Source of the DNA: an uncultured Hyphomonadaceae bacterium
GTDB lineage: Bacteria; Pseudomonadota; Alphaproteobacteria; Caulobacterales; Hyphomonadaceae
NCBI GenBank assembly: GCA_938084575.1
Contig: CALKFG010000002.1
Coordinates: 248,001-312,000 of the forward strand
Direction: 5' to 3'
Length of the DNA stretch: 64,000 nucleotides
Shown: positions 63,180 to 64,000 of the stretch, piece after piece
Layout: each line of letters opens with the position of its first letter
Position numbering within the stretch: position 1 is the first letter of the stretch
The notes under the pieces: generated by a model
The model's input: only the letters and a program-made list of their open reading frames with translations
The model's database searches: none
Told to the model about the DNA's origin: nothing
Position numbers and translations under genes: made by a program

Positions 63180-64000
63180 TTAACCCCAACCCTGAAGTCG
63201 TGCGGCCTTCTCGCGCACACGTTCGGGTCCGCCTAAAAGCTGGCGGTTTGTTCCAATCCGCTTGAACCAGTAGTGCAGGCCGACCAGATCGGTGAAGCCC
63301 ATACCGCCGTGAATTTCCGTTGCCGTCCGGGCCACAAAGGTCCCGATTTCAGACAGGTGCGACTTGGCCAGGCACGCCAGCAGCGGCGCATCCTCCAGGC
63401 CGGAATCAAATCCATAAGCGGCATGCCAGACAAGCGCCCGGGCCGGTTCAATTTCGGCGGCCATGTCCGCGCAGAGATGCTTGACCGCCTGGAAGGATCC
63501 GATCACCCGGCTGAACTGCTTGCGTTCCCCGGCATAGGCCACGGCCTTGTCCAGCATGACCTGGGCCGCGCCGAGCGTATCCGCCGCCAGCAAGACATGT
63601 CCCGCCTGGATGACCTGTTCAAGTGCTGCGTTTCTGTCCCCGTCCTCGCCAAGCGGCTCGGCCGGCGTGGCGGCATAGGTCAGACCCGCCTGCTGCCGGG
63701 TCCGGTCAATGGTGGACAAATTGGTCTGCTCCAGACCCCTTGCGCCGCTTTCAACCAGGTACAGACCGCCGGAGCCGGCGGCGACAAGAATATGGGTCGC
63801 GCCCTCCAGACCCTGCACAAACAGGCTGCGTCCCTGCAGCCGGCCCTGATCGACCTGCACGCCGGCATCGGCCCGGGCACCCGTGGCCTCCGCCAGGGCG
63901 ACACCGATCCGGACCTTGCCGGCGGCCAGCGCCGGCAGCAGCCGGGCTTTCTGAGCCGGTGTCCCGGCTGCAGACACGGCCAGCGCACCCAGCGCATTGG
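63180..64000 (-). CDS. Acyl-CoA dehydrogenase, 5' part beyond window edge
   Basis: At least 273 codons of a short ACAD; the frame is open through base 64000, where the residues NALGALAVSAAGTPAQKARL show the end of the N-terminal helical domain. GVALAEATG replaces the usual TEPxxGSD FAD-contact motif. The C-terminal part has QFSRVIGSFQAVKHLCADMA and EIHGGMGFTDLVGLHYWFKR. The 63977 GTG is not the start. Divergent, lower-similarity members of this kind are often partners of a second ACAD in alpha2beta2 enzymes, so it may pair with the neighbour at 61813-63114. Confidence 0.85.
   Translation of the reverse strand, partial: NALGALAVSAAGTPAQKARLLPALAAGKVRIGVALAEATGARADAGVQVDQGRLQGRSLFVQGLEGATHILVAAGSGGLYLVESGARGLEQTNLSTIDRTRQQAGLTYAATPAEPLGEDGDRNAALEQVIQAGHVLLAADTLGAAQVMLDKAVAYAGERKQFSRVIGSFQAVKHLCADMAAEIEPARALVWHAAYGFDSGLEDAPLLACLAKSHLSEIGTFVARTATEIHGGMGFTDLVGLHYWFKRIGTNRQLLGGPERVREKAARLQGWG

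Overview
The window is a gene-dense stretch of an alphaproteobacterial chromosome, GC-rich (roughly 60% by eye) with very little spacer. The assignment rests on synteny typical of that class: ppiD-trpEGDC, then lexA / comEC / gltX / gltA, then the envelope block lpxB-lpxI-lpxA-lpxD-ompH-bamA-rseP-dxr-cdsA-uppS-frr-pyrH-tsf-rpsB, then dnaE-lolD-lolC/E-proS. GAAC-N7-GAAC (SOS-type) boxes lie at lexA and dnaE, and HemB has an Asp-type rather than Cys-type metal site. The genus cannot be fixed from the sequence alone. No tRNA, rRNA, CRISPR array, insertion sequence or phage gene was found.

Layout. 1-4.2 kb: the 3' part of trigger factor with a terminator, a lipoprotein cytochrome c, a secreted protein, a MarR regulator with an operator-rich promoter, and 3-hydroxyisobutyryl-CoA hydrolase. 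4.2-8.6 kb: a SulP anion transporter with a structured mRNA leader, a TauD-like dioxygenase, isobutyryl-CoA dehydrogenase and a GNAT acetyltransferase; this joins valine breakdown with a likely organosulfur function. 8.6-45.6 kb: housekeeping genes for haem, CTP, translocation, glycolysis, tryptophan, SOS control, DNA uptake, citrate synthase, lipid A, outer-membrane assembly, isoprenoid and phospholipid precursors, translation, replication and lipoprotein export. fabZ, normally between lpxD and lpxA, and moaC/moeA, often between trpC and lexA, are missing from their usual places.

45.9-59 kb: a DEAD-box helicase, then a divergent catabolic island. A tight six-gene leftward operon (AtuA-like protein, carboxyltransferase, crotonase, biotin carboxylase, nitronate monooxygenase-like protein, and a DinB/mycothiol-isomerase-fold protein) faces a rightward operon (acyl-CoA dehydrogenase, acyl-CoA ligase, TetR regulator). 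A 19-bp palindrome sits over the shared promoter region. The gene set resembles the acyclic terpene (Atu) pathway: acid activation, dehydrogenation, gamma-carboxylation, hydration and cleavage. Two extra genes do not belong to the classical pathway.

59-64 kb: part of the homogentisate route (hppD, a VOC protein, fumarylacetoacetate hydrolase, but no homogentisate dioxygenase), followed by two acyl-CoA dehydrogenase genes, the last cut by the window edge.

Most notable for follow-up: the three-way-junction RNA ahead of the SulP gene, the terpene-like island with its palindromic operator and two unassigned members, the SOS box ahead of dnaE, and the terminator-like hairpin that covers the start codon at 2389.
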